NCBI RefSeq assembly: GCF_032854445.1
Contig: NW_027018285.1
Span: forward strand, 1 to 46,281
Direction of reading: 5' to 3'
Length of the DNA: 46,281 nucleotides
Origin: Liolophura sinensis
Taxonomy: Eukaryota > Mollusca > Polyplacophora > Chitonida > Chitonidae
Of this stretch, positions 23,300-35,354 are shown piece by piece. A program made the position numbers and the translations under genes. The notes under the pieces were generated by a model. It ran no database searches, had not been told where the DNA came from, and saw only the letters and a list, made by a program, of their open reading frames with translations. Position 1 is the stretch's first letter; each line of letters begins with the position of its first letter.

Positions 23300-25023
23300 T
23301 TGATTATAAGTTATGTGCCCTTCGGTAGCCCAGAAGACGTCAAATCTTTGGGCCAAGCCCATTTAACTCATCCAGCAATTGTCTTACTTCTAAGTCGAAG
23401 ACAAACTCAATGTCTTTATCTACATGTTGAAAAACCACACCATTTGTATATAAAAAAACACAAGGTACTTGATACAGTCTGCTGTAAAAAGTACAATTAA
23501 ACACTGACCCACATCAATAAGGTGCCAAAAGATGCGCAATTGGGCCAGGCATCTCCAGCTGTTAAAAAATTGCAAATTTCCTTGGTTTCCATGGAGTAAG
23601 AGCCGTTTTTAGGCACGTGATTTTCACATAAATGCTCATTCAATTGTCGCTACAGCCAAAAGTATTGGGCGGAGAGCAACGCGGTTTGCACCATTCGATT
23701 TCTCGTCACAAAATACGTCGGATTAGCCTCTTACCAGCAGCATTGGAACAGTTTTTCCACTTTGGGATTTTTGCTTGGGCTTTTTGCTAATTAAATTCCG
23801 CTACATTTACTATGTAATATCGCGACTGGTCATTACTATATTCAACTTTTGATTATAAGTTATGTGCCCTTCGGTAGCCCAGAAGACGTCAAATCTTTGG
23901 GCCAAGCCCATTTAACTCATCCAGCAATTGTCTTACTTCTAAGTCGAAGACAAACTCAATGTCTTTATCTACATGTTGAAAAACCACACCATTTGTATAT
24001 AAAAAACACAAGGTATTTGATACAGTCTGCTGTAAAAAGTACAATTAAACACTGACCCACATCAATAAGGTGCCAAAAGATGCGCAATTGGGCCAGGCAT
24101 CTCCAGCTGTTGAAAAATTGCAAATTTCCTTGGTTTCCATGGAGTAAGAGCCGTTGTTAGGCACGTGATTTTCACATAAATGCTCATTCAATTGTCGCTA
24201 CAGCCAAAAGTATTGGTCGGAGAGCAACGCGGTTTGCACCATTCGATTTCTCGTCACAAAATACGTCGGATTAGCCTCTTACCAGCAGCATTGGAACAGT
24301 TTTTCCACTTTTGGATTTTTGCCTGGGCTTTTTGCTAATTCAATTCGGCTACATTTACTATGTAATATCGCGACTGGTCATTACTATATTCAACTTTTGA
24401 TTATAAGTTATGTGCCCTTCGGTAGCCCAGAAGACGTCAAATCTTTGGGCCAAGCCCATTTAACTCATCCAGCAATTGTCTTACTTCTAAGTCGAAGACA
24501 AACTCAATGTTTTTATCTACATGTTGAAAAACCACACCATTTGTATATAAAAAACACAAGGTACTTGATACAGTCTGCTGTAAAAAGTACAATTAAACAC
24601 TGACCCACATCAATAAGGTGCCAAAAGATGCGCAATTGGGCCAGGCATCTCCAGCTGTTGAAAAATTGCAAATTTCCTTGGTTTCCATGGAGTAAGAGCC
24701 GTTGCTGGGCACGTGATTTTCACATAAATGCTCATTCAATTGTCGCTACAGCCAAAAGTATTGGGCGGAGAGCAACGCGGTTTGCACCATTCGATTTCTC
24801 GTCACAAAATACGTCGGATTAGCCTCTTACCAGCAGCATTGGAACAGTTTTTCCACTTTTGGATTTTTGCCTGGGCTTTTTGCTAATTAAATTAGGCTAC
24901 ATTTACTATGTAATATCGCGACTGGTCATTACTATATTCAACTTTTGATTATAAGTTATGTGCCCTTCGGTAGCCCAGAAGACGTCAAATCTTTGGGCCA
25001 AGCCCATTTAACTCATCCAGCAA

Positions 25024-25049
25024 TTGTCTTACGACTCAGTCGAAGACAA
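25024..25049. other. H2 variant with repaired inner palindrome
   Basis: The inner part of H2 reads CGACT-C-AGTCG (25032-25042), a perfect inverted repeat. The usual sequence is CTTCT-A-AGTCG, in which two pairs mismatch. Three substitutions within five bases (T to G, T to A, A to C) create it. The outer arms TTGTCTT and AAGACAA are unchanged. Confidence 0.8.
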
Positions 25050-26119
25050 ACTCAATGTCTTTATCTACATGTTGAAAAACCACACCATTTGTATATAAAA
25101 AACACAAGGTACTTGATACAGTCTGCTGTAAAAAGTACAATTAAACACTGACCCACATCAATAAGGTGCCAAAAGATGCGCAATTGGGCCAGGCATCTCC
25201 AGCTGTTGAAAAACTGCAAATTTCCTTGGTTTCCATGGAGTAAGAGCCGTTGTTAGGCACGTGATTTTCACATAAATGCTCATTCAATTGTCGCTACAGC
25301 CAAAAGTATTGGTCGGAGAGCAACGCGGTTTGCACCATTCGATTTCTCGTCACAAAATACGTCGGATTAGCCTCTTACCAGCAGCATTGGAACAGTTTTT
25401 CCACTTTTGGATTTTTGCTTGGGCTTTTTGCTAATTCAATTCGGCTACATTTACTATGTAATATCGCGACTGGTCATTACTATATTCAACTTTTGATTAT
25501 AAGTTATGTGCCCTTCGGTAGCCCAGAAGACGTCAAATCTTTGGGCCAAGCCCATTTAACTCATCCAGCAATTGTCTTACTTCTAAGTCGAAGACAAACT
25601 CAATGTTTTTATCTACATGTTGAAAAACCACACCATTTGTATATAAAAAACACAAGGTACTTGATACAGTCTGCTGTAAAAAGTACAATTAAACACTGAC
25701 CCACATCAATAAGGTGCCAAAAGATGCGCAATTGGGCCAGGCATCTCCAGCTGTTGAAAAATTGCAAATTTCCTTGGTTTCCATGGAGTAAGAGCCGTTG
25801 CTGGGCACGTGATTTTCACATAAATGCTCATTCAATTGTCGCTACAGCCAAAAGTATTGGGCGGAGAGCAACGCGGTTTGCACCATTCGATTTCTCGTCA
25901 CAAAATACGTCGGATTAGCCTCTTACCAGCAGCATTGGAACAGTTTTTCCACTTTTGGATTTTTGCCTGGGCTTTTTGCTAATTAAATTAGGCTACATTT
26001 ACTATGTAATATCGCGACTGGTCATTACTATATTCAACTTTTGATTATAAGTTATGTGCCCTTCGGTAGCCCAGAAGACGTCAAATCTTTGGGCCAAGCC
26101 CATTTAACTCATCCAGCAA

Positions 26120-26145
26120 TTGTCTTACGACTCAGTCGAAGACAA
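26120..26145. other. Second copy of the repaired H2 palindrome
   Basis: Identical to the 25024-25049 variant and 1096 bp downstream, so it was copied with the dimer. CGACT is at 26128-26132 and AGTCG at 26134-26138. The related unit at 27685 has only the first change (T to G at 27773). Confidence 0.8.
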
Positions 26146-28780
26146 ACTCAATGTCTTTATCTACATGTTGAAAAACCACACCATTTGTATATAAAAAACA
26201 CAAGGTACTTGATACAGTCTGCTGTAAAAAGTACAATTAAACACTGACCCACATCAATAAGGTGCCAAAAGATGCGCAATTGGGCCAGGCATCTCCAGCT
26301 GTTGAAAAACTGCAAATTTCCTTGGTTTCCATGGAGTAAGAGCCGTTGTTAGGCACGTGATTTTCACATAAATGCTCATTCAATTGTCGCTACAGCCATA
26401 AGTGTTGGTCGGAGAGCAACGCGGTTTGCACCATTCGATTTCTCGTCACAAAATACGTCGGATTAGCCTCTTACCAGCAGCATTGGAACAGTTTTTCCAC
26501 TTTTGGATTTTTGCTTGGGCTTTTTGCTAATTCAATTCGGCTACATTTACTATGTAATATCGCGACTGGTCATTACTATATTCAACTTTTGATTATAAGT
26601 TATGTGCCCTTCGGTAGCCCAGAAGACGTCAAATCTTTGGGCCAAGCCCATTTAACTCATCCAGCAATTGTCTTACTTCTAAGTCGAAGACAAACTCAAT
26701 GTTTTTATCTACATGTTGAAAAACCACACCATTTGTATATAAAAAACACAAGGTACTTGATACAGTCTGCTGTAAAAAGTACAATTAAACACTGACCCAC
26801 ATCAATAAGGTGCCAAAAGATGCGCAATTGGGCCAGGCATCTCCAGCTGTTGAAAAATTGCAAATTTCCTTGGTTTCCATGGAGTAAGAGCCGTTGCTGG
26901 GCACGTGATTTTCACATAAATGCTCATTCAATTGTCGCTACAGCCAAAAGTATTGGGCGGAGAGCAACGCGGTTTGCACCATTCGATTTCTCGTCACAAA
27001 ATACGTCGGATTAGCCTCTTACCAGCAGCATTGGAACAGTTTTTCCACTTTTGGATTTTTGCTTGGACTTTTTGCTAATTCAATTCGGCTACATTTACTA
27101 TGTAATATCGCGACTGGTCATTACTATATTCAACTTTTGATTATAAGTTATGTGCCCTTCGGTAGCCCAGAAGACGTCAAATCTTTGGGCCAAGCCCATT
27201 TAACTCATCCAGCAATTGTCTTACTTCTAAGTCGAAGACAAACTCAATGTTTTTATCTACATGTTGAAAAACCACACCATTTGTATATAAAAAACACAAG
27301 GTACTTGATACAGTCTGCTGTAAAAAGTACAATTAAACACTGACCCACATCAATAAGGTGCCAAAAGATGCGCAATTGGGCCAGGCATCTCCAGCTGTTG
27401 AAAAATTGCAAATTTCCTTGGTTTCCATGGAGTAAGAGCCGTTGCTGGGCACGTGATTTTCACATAAATGCTCATTCAATTGTCGCTACAGCCAAAAGTA
27501 TTGGGCGGAGAGCAACGCGGTTTGCACCATTCGATTTCTCGTCACAAAATACGTCGGATTAGCCTCTTACCAGCAGCATTGGAACAGTTTTTCCACTTTT
27601 GGATTTTTGCCTGGGCTTTTTGCTAATTAAATTAGGCTACATTTACTATGTAATATCGCGACTGGTCATTACTATATTCAACTTTTGATTATAAGTTATG
27701 TGCCCTTCGGTAGCCCAGAAGACGTCAAATCTTTGGGCCAAGCCCATTTAACTCATCCAGCAATTGTCTTACGTCTAAGTCGAAGACAAACTCAATGTCT
27801 TTATCTACATGTTGAAAAACCACACCATTTGTATATAAAAAACACAAGGTACTTGATACAGTCTGCTGTAAAAAGTACAATTAAACACTGACCCACATCA
27901 ATAAGGTGCCAAAAGATGCGCAATTGGGCCAGGCATCTCCAGCTGTTGAAAAACTGCAAATTTCCTTGGTTTCCATGGAGTAAGAGCCGTTGTTAGGCAC
28001 GTGATTTTCACATAAATGCTCATTCAATTGTCGCTACAGCCAAAAGTATTGGTCGGAGAGCAACGCGGTTTGCACCATTCGATTTCTCGTCACAAAATAC
28101 GTCGGATTAGCCTCTTACCAGCAGCATTGGAACAGTTTTTCCACTTTTGGATTTTTGCTTGGGCTTTTTGCTAATTCAATTCGGCTACATTTACTATGTA
28201 ATATCGCGACTGGTCATTACTATATTCAACTTTTGATTATAAGTTATGTGCCCTTCGGTAGCCCAGAAGACGTCAAATCTTTGGGCCAAGCCCATTTAAC
28301 TCATCCAGCAATTGTCTTACTTCTAAGTCGAAGACAAACTCAATGTCTTTATCTACATGTTGAAAAACCACACCATTTGTATATAAAAAACACAAGGTAC
28401 TTGATACAGTCTGCTGTAAAAAGTACAATTAAACACTGACCCACATCAATAAGGTGCCAAAAGATGCGCAATTGGGCCAGGCATCTCCAGCTGTTGAAAA
28501 ATTGCAAATTTCCTTGGTTTCCATGGAGTAAGAGCCGTTGCTGGGCACGTGATTTTCACATAAATGCTCATTCAATTGTCGCTACAGCCAAAAGTATTGG
28601 TCGGAGAGCAACGCGGTTTGCACCATTCGATTTCTTGTCACAAAATACGTCGGATTAGCCTCTTACCAGCAGCATTGGAACAGTTTTTCCACTTTTGGAT
28701 TTTTGCCTGGTCTTTTTGCTAATTAAATTCGGCTACATTTACTATGTAATATCGCGACTGGTCATTACTATATTCAACTT

Positions 28781-31518
28781 TTGATTATAAGTTATGTGCC
28801 CTTCGGTAGCCCAGAAGACGTCAAATCTTTGGGCCAAGCCCATTTAACTCATCCAGCAATTGTCTTACTTCTAAGTCGAAGACAAACTCAATGTCTTTAT
28901 CTACATGTTGAAAAACCACACCATTTGTATATAAAAAACACAAGGTACTTGATACAGTCTGCTGTAAAAAGTACAATTAAACACTGACCCACATCAATAA
29001 GGTGCCAAAAGATGCGCAATTGGGCCAGGCATCTCCAGCTGTTGAAAAATTGCAAATTTCCTTGGTTTCCATGGAGTAAGAGCCGTTGTTAGGCACGTGA
29101 TTTTCACATAAATGCTCATTCAATTGTAGCTACAGCCATAAGTATTGGTCGGAGAGCAACGCGGTTTGCACCATTCGATTTCTCGTCACAAAATACGTCG
29201 GATTAGCCTCTTACCAGCAGCATTGGAACAGTTTTACCACTTTTGGATTTTTGCTTGGGCTTTTTGCTAATTCAATTCGGCTACATTTACTATGTAATAT
29301 CGCGACTGGTCATTACTATATTCAACTTTTGATTATAAGTTATGTGCCCTTCGGTAGCCCAGAAGACGTCAAATCTTTGGGCCAAGCCCATTTAACTCAT
29401 CCAGCAATTGTCTTACTTCTAAGTCGAAGACAAACTCAATGTCTTTATCTACATGTTGAAAAACCACACCATTTGTATATAAAAAACACAAGGTACTTGA
29501 TACAGTCTGCTGTAAAAAGTACAATTAAACACTGACCCACATCAATAAGGTGCCAAAAGATGCGCAATTGGGCCAGGCATCTCCAGCTGTTGAAAAATTG
29601 CAAATTTCCTTGGTTTCCATGGAGTAAGAGCCGTTGCTGGGCACGTGATTTCACATAAATGCTCATTCAATTGTCGCTACAGCCAAAAGTATTGGTCGGA
29701 GAGCAACGCGGTTTGCACCATTCGATTTCTCGTCACAAAATACGTCGGATTAGCCTCTTACCAGCAGCATTGGAACAGTTTTTCCACTTTTGGATTTTTG
29801 CCTGGGCTTTTTGCTAATTAAATTTGGCTACATTTACTATGTAATATCGCGACTGGTCATTACTATATTCAACTTTTGATTATAAGTTATGTGCCCTTCG
29901 GTAGCCCAGAAGACGTCAAATCTTTGGGCCAAGCCCATTTAACTCATCAGCAATTGTCTTACTTCTAAGTCGAAGACAAACTCAATGTCTTTATCTACAT
30001 GTTGAAAAACCACACCATTTGTATATAAAAAACACAAGGTACTTGATACAGTCTGCTGTAAAAAGTACAATTAAACACTGACCCACATCAATAAGGTGCC
30101 AAAAGATGCGCAATTGGGCCAGGCATCTCCAGCTGTTGAAAAACTGCAAATTTCCTTGGTTTCCATGGAGTAAGAGCCGTTGTTAGGCACGTGATTTTTA
30201 CATAAATGCTCATTCAATTGTAGCTACAGCCATAAGTGTTGGTCGGAGAGCAACGCGGTTTGCACCATTCGATTTCTCGTCACAAAATACGTCGGATTAG
30301 CCTCTTACCAGCAGCATTGGAACAGTTTTGCCACTTTTGGATTTTTGCTTGGGCTTTTTGCTAATTAAATTCGGCCACATTTACTATGTAATATCGCGAC
30401 TGGTCATTACTATATTCAACTTTTGATTATAAGTTATGTGCCCTTCGGTAGCCCAGAAGACGTCAAATCTTTGGGCCAAGCCCATTTAACTCATCCAGCA
30501 ATTGTCTTACTTCTAAGTCGAAGACAAGCTCAATGTCTTTATCTACATGTTGAAAAACCACACCATTTGTATATAAAAAACACAAGGTACTTGATACAGT
30601 CTGCTGTAAAAAGTACAATTAAACACTGACCCACATCAATAAGGTGCCAAAAGATGCGCAATTGGGCCAGGCATCTCCAGCTGTTGAAAAATTGCAAATT
30701 TCCTTGGTTTCCATGGAGTAAGAGCCGTTGTTAGGCACGTGATTTTCACATAAATGCTCATTCAATTGTCGCTACAGCCAAAAGTATTGGGCGGAGAGCA
30801 ACGCGGTTTGCACCATTCGATTTCTCGTCACAAAATACGTCGGATTAGCCTCTTACCAGCAGCATTGGAACAGTTTTTCCATTTTGGGATTTTTGCTTGA
30901 GCTTTTTGCTAATTAAATTCGGCTACATTTACTATGTAATATCGCGACTGGTCATTACTATATTCAACTTTTGATTATAAGTTATGTGCCCTTCGGTAGC
31001 CCAGAAGACGTCAAATCTTTGGGCCAAGCCCATTTAACTCATCCAGCAATTGTCTTACTTCTAAGTCGAAGACAAACTCAATGTCTTTATCTACATGTTG
31101 AAAAACCACACCATTTGTATATAAAAAACACAAGGTATTTGATACAGTCTGCTGTAAAAAGTACAATTAAACACTGACCCACATCAATAAGGTGCCAAAA
31201 GATGCGCAATTGGGCCAGGCATCTCCAGCTGTTGAAAAATTGCAAATTTCCTTGGTTTCCATGGAGTGAGAGCCGTTGCTGGGCACGTGATTTTCACATA
31301 AATGCTCATTCAATTGTCGCTACAGCCAAAAGTATTGGTCGGAGAGCAACGCGGTTTGCACCATTCGATTTCTCGTCACAAAATACGTCGGATTAGCCTC
31401 TTACCAGCAGCATTGGAACAGTTTTTCCACTTTTGGATTTTTGCCTGGGCTTTTTGCTAATTAAATTTGGCTACATTTACTATGTAATATCGCGACTGGT
31501 CATTACTATATTCAACTT
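28781..31518. repeat. Five-unit block, first copy (zone D)
   Basis: Ordered markers: 'tttcTtgtcac' with 'cctggTcttttt' entering 28781; 'tgtAgctacagccaTaagt' entering 29329; 'ctgggcacgtg' entering 29876; 'gatttTTacat' with 'ccaTaagtG' entering 30423; and 'ggtaTttg' in 30971. The same order returns seven units (about 3836 bp) downstream. Two one-base deletions, 'tgattTcac' near 29650 and 'actcatCagc' near 29948, give two 547-bp steps. Confidence 0.7.
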
Positions 31519-32614
31519 TTGATTATAAGTTATGTGCCCTTCGGTAGCCCAGAAGACGTCAAATCTTTGGGCCAAGCCCATTTAACTCATCCAGCAATTG
31601 TCTTACTTCTAAGTCGAAGACAAACTCAATGTCTTTATCTACATGTTGAAAAACCACACCATTTGTATATAAAAAACACAAGGTACTTGATACAGTCTGC
31701 TGTAAAAAGTACAATTAAACACTGACCCACATCAATAAGGTGCCAAAAGATGCGCAATTGGGCCAGGCATCTCCAGCTGTTGAAAAATTGCAAATTTCCT
31801 TGGTTTCCATGGAGTAAGAGCCGTTGTTAGGCACGTGATTTTCACATAAATGCTCATTCAATTGTCGCTACAGCCAAAAGTATTGGTCGGAGAGCAACGC
31901 GGTTTGCACCATTCGATTTCTCGTCACAAAATAGGTCGGATTAGCCTCTTACCAGCAGCATTGGAACAGTTTTTCCACTTTTGGATTTTTGCCTGGGCTT
32001 TTTGCTAATTCAATTCGGTTACATTTACTATGTAATATCGCGACTGGTCATTACTATATTCAACTTTTGATTATAAGTTATGTGCCCTTCGGTAGCCCAG
32101 AAGACGTCAAATCTTTGGGCCAAGCCCATTTAACTCATCCAGCAATTGTCTTACTTCTAAGTCGAAGACAAACTCAATGTCTTTATCTACATGTTGAAAA
32201 ACCACACCATTTGTATATAAAAAACACAAGGTACTTGATACAGTCTGCTGTAAAAAGTACAATTAAACACTGACCCACATCAATAAGGTGCCAAAAGATG
32301 CGCAATTGGGCCAGGCATCTCCAGCTGTTGAAAAATTGCAAATTTCCTTGGTTTCCATGGAGTAAGACCCGTTGCTGGGCACGTGATTTTCACATAAATG
32401 CTCATTCAATTGTCGCTACAGCCAAAAGTATTGGTCGGAGAGCAACGCGGTTTGCACCATTCGATTTCTTGTCACAAAATACGTCGGATTAGCCTCTTAC
32501 CAGCAGCATTGGAACAGTTTTTCCACTTTTGGATTTTTGCCTGGTCTTTTTGCTAATTAAATTCGGCTACATTTACTATGTAATATCGCGACTGGTCATT
32601 ACTATATTCAACCT

Positions 32615-35354
32615 TTGATTATAAGTTATGTGCCCTTCGGTAGCCCAGAAGACGTCAAATCTTTGGGCCAAGCCCATTTAACTCATCCAGCAATTGTCTT
32701 ACTTCTAAGTCGAAGACAAACTCAATGTCTTTATCTACATGTTGAAAAACCACACCATTTGTATATAAAAAACACAAGGTACTTGATACAGTCTGCTGTA
32801 AAAAGTACAATTAAACACTGACCCACATCAATAAGGTGCCAAAAGATGCGCAGTTGGGCCAGGCATCTCCAGCTGTTGAAAAATTGCAAATTTCCTTGGT
32901 TTCCATGGAGTAAGAGCCGTTGTTAGGCACGTGATTTTCACATAAATGCTCATTCAATTGTAGCTACAGCCATAAGTGTTGGTCGGAGAGCAACGCGGTT
33001 TGCACCATTCGATTTCTCGTCACAAAATACGTCGGATTAGCCTCTTACCAGCAGCATTGGAACAGTTTTACCACTTTTGGATTTTTGCTTGGGCTTTTTG
33101 CTAATTAAATTCGGCTACATTTACTATGTAATATCGCGACTGGTCATTACTATATTCAACTTTTGATTATAAGTTATGTGCCCTTCGGTAGCCCAGAAGA
33201 CGTCAAATCTTTGGGCCAAGCCCATTTAACTCATCCAGCAATTGTCTTACTTCTAAGTCGAAGACAAACTCAATGTCTTTATCTACATGTTGAAAAACCA
33301 CACCATTTGTATATAAAAAACACAAGGTACTTGATACAGTCTGCTGTAAAAAGTACAATTAAACACTGACCCACATCAATAAGGTGCCAAAAGATGCGCA
33401 ATTGGGCCAGGCATCTCCAGCTGTTGAAAAATTGCAAATTTCCTTGGTTTCCATGGAGTAAGAGCCGTTGCTGGGCACGTGATTTTCACATAAATGCTCA
33501 TTCAATTGTCGCTACAGCCAAAAGTATTGGTCGGAGAGCAACGCGGTTTGCACCATTCGATTTCTCGTCACAAAATACGTCGGATTAGCCTCTTACCAGC
33601 AGCATTGGAACAGTTTTTCCACTTTTGGATTTTTGCCTGGGCTTTTTGCTAATTAAATTCGGCTACATTTACTATGTAATATCGCGACTGGTCATTACTA
33701 TATTCAACTTTTGATTATAAGTTATGTGCCCTTCGGTAGCCCAGAAGACGTCAAATCTTTGGGCCAAGCCCATTTAACTCATCCAGCAATTGTCTTACTT
33801 CTAAGTCGAAGACAAACTCAATGTCTTTATCTACATGTTGAAAAACCACACCATTTGTATATAAAAAACACAAGGTACTTGATACAGTCTGCTGTAAAAA
33901 GTACAATTAAACACTGACCCACATCAATAAGGTGCCAAAAGATGCGCAATTGGGTCAGGCATCTCCAGCTGTTGAAAAATTGCAAATTTCCTTGGTTTCC
34001 ATGGAGTAAGAGCCGCTGTTAGGCACGTGATTTTTACATAAATGCTCATTCAATTGTAGCTACAGCCATAAGTGTTGGTCGGAGAGCAACGCGGTTTGCA
34101 CCATTCGATTTCTCGTCACAAAATACGTCGGATTAGCCTCTTACCAGCAGCATTGGAACAGTTTTACCACTTTTGGATTTTTGCTTGGGCTTTTTGCTAA
34201 TTCAATTCGGCTACATTTACTATGTAATATCGCGACTGGTCATTACTATATTCAACTTTTGATTATAAGTTATGTGCCCTTCGGTAGCCCAGAAGACGTC
34301 AAATCTTTGGGCCAAGCCCATTTAACTCATCCAGCAATTGTCTTACTTCTAAGTCGAAGACAAACTCAATGTCTTTATCTACATGTTGAAAAACCACACC
34401 ATTTGTATATAATAAACACAAGGTACTTGATACAGTCTGCTGTAAAAAGTACAATTAAACACTGACCCACATCAATAAGGTGCCAAAAGATGCGCAATTG
34501 GGCCAGGCATCTCCAGCTGTTGAAAAATTGCAAATTTCCTTGGTTTCCATGGAGTAAGAGCCGTTGTTAGGCACGTGATTTTCACATAAATGCTCATTCA
34601 ATTGTCGCTACAGCCAAAAGTATTGGTCGGAGAGCAACGCGGTTTGCACCATTCGATTTCTCGTCACAAAATACGTCGGATTAGCTTCTGACCAGCAGCA
34701 TTGGAACAGTTTTTCCACTTTTGGATTTTTGCTTGGGCTTTTTGCTAATTAAATTCGGCTACATTTACTATGTAATATCGCGACTGGTCATTACTATATT
34801 CAACTTTTGATTATAAGTTATGTGCCCTTCGGTAGCCCAGAAGACGTCAAATCTTTGGGCCAAGCCCATTTAACTCATCCAGCAATTGTCTTACTTCTAA
34901 GTCGAAGACAAACTCAATGTCTTTATCTACATGTTGAAAAACCACACCATTTGTATATAAAAAACACAAGGTATTTGATACAGTCTGCTGTAAAAAGTAC
35001 AATTAAACACTGACCCACATCAATAAGGTGCCAAAAGATGCGCAATTGGGCCAGGCATCTCCAGCTGTTGAAAAATTGCAAATTTCCTTGGTTTCCATGG
35101 AGTAAGAGCCGTTGTTAGGCACGTGATTTTCACATAAATGCTCATTCAATTGTCGCTACAGCCAAAAGTATTGGTCGGAGAGCAACGCGGTTTGCACCAT
35201 TCGATTTCTCGTCACAAAATACGTCGGATTAGCCTCTTACCAGCAGCATTGGAACAGTTTTTCCACTTTTGGATTTTTGCCTGGGCTTTTTGCTAATTCA
35301 ATTCGGCTACATTTACTATGTAATATCGCGACTGGTCATTACTATATTCAACTT
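32615..35354. repeat. Five-unit block, second copy (zone D)
   Basis: This block repeats the marker order of 28781-31518 at about 3836 bp spacing. Some markers have diverged: 'gcGgttggg' near 32853 is new, and the 30.88 kb 'attttGgga' is absent from the matching unit, which instead has 'agcTtctGacc' near 34685. The two units between the blocks do not match well, so the 7-unit period is only partial. Confidence 0.65.

Larger units (their letters stand above)
24397..28232. repeat. Dimer zone C with hairpin variant
   Basis: Units at 24397, 25493, 26589 and 27137 share 'caatgtTtttat'. Units at 24945, 26041 and 27685 share altered H2 sequence and are followed by 'gaaaaaCtgcaaat'. The period is 1096 bp with one extra unit at 27137-27684. 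Zone-specific markers show local homogenisation. Confidence 0.8.
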
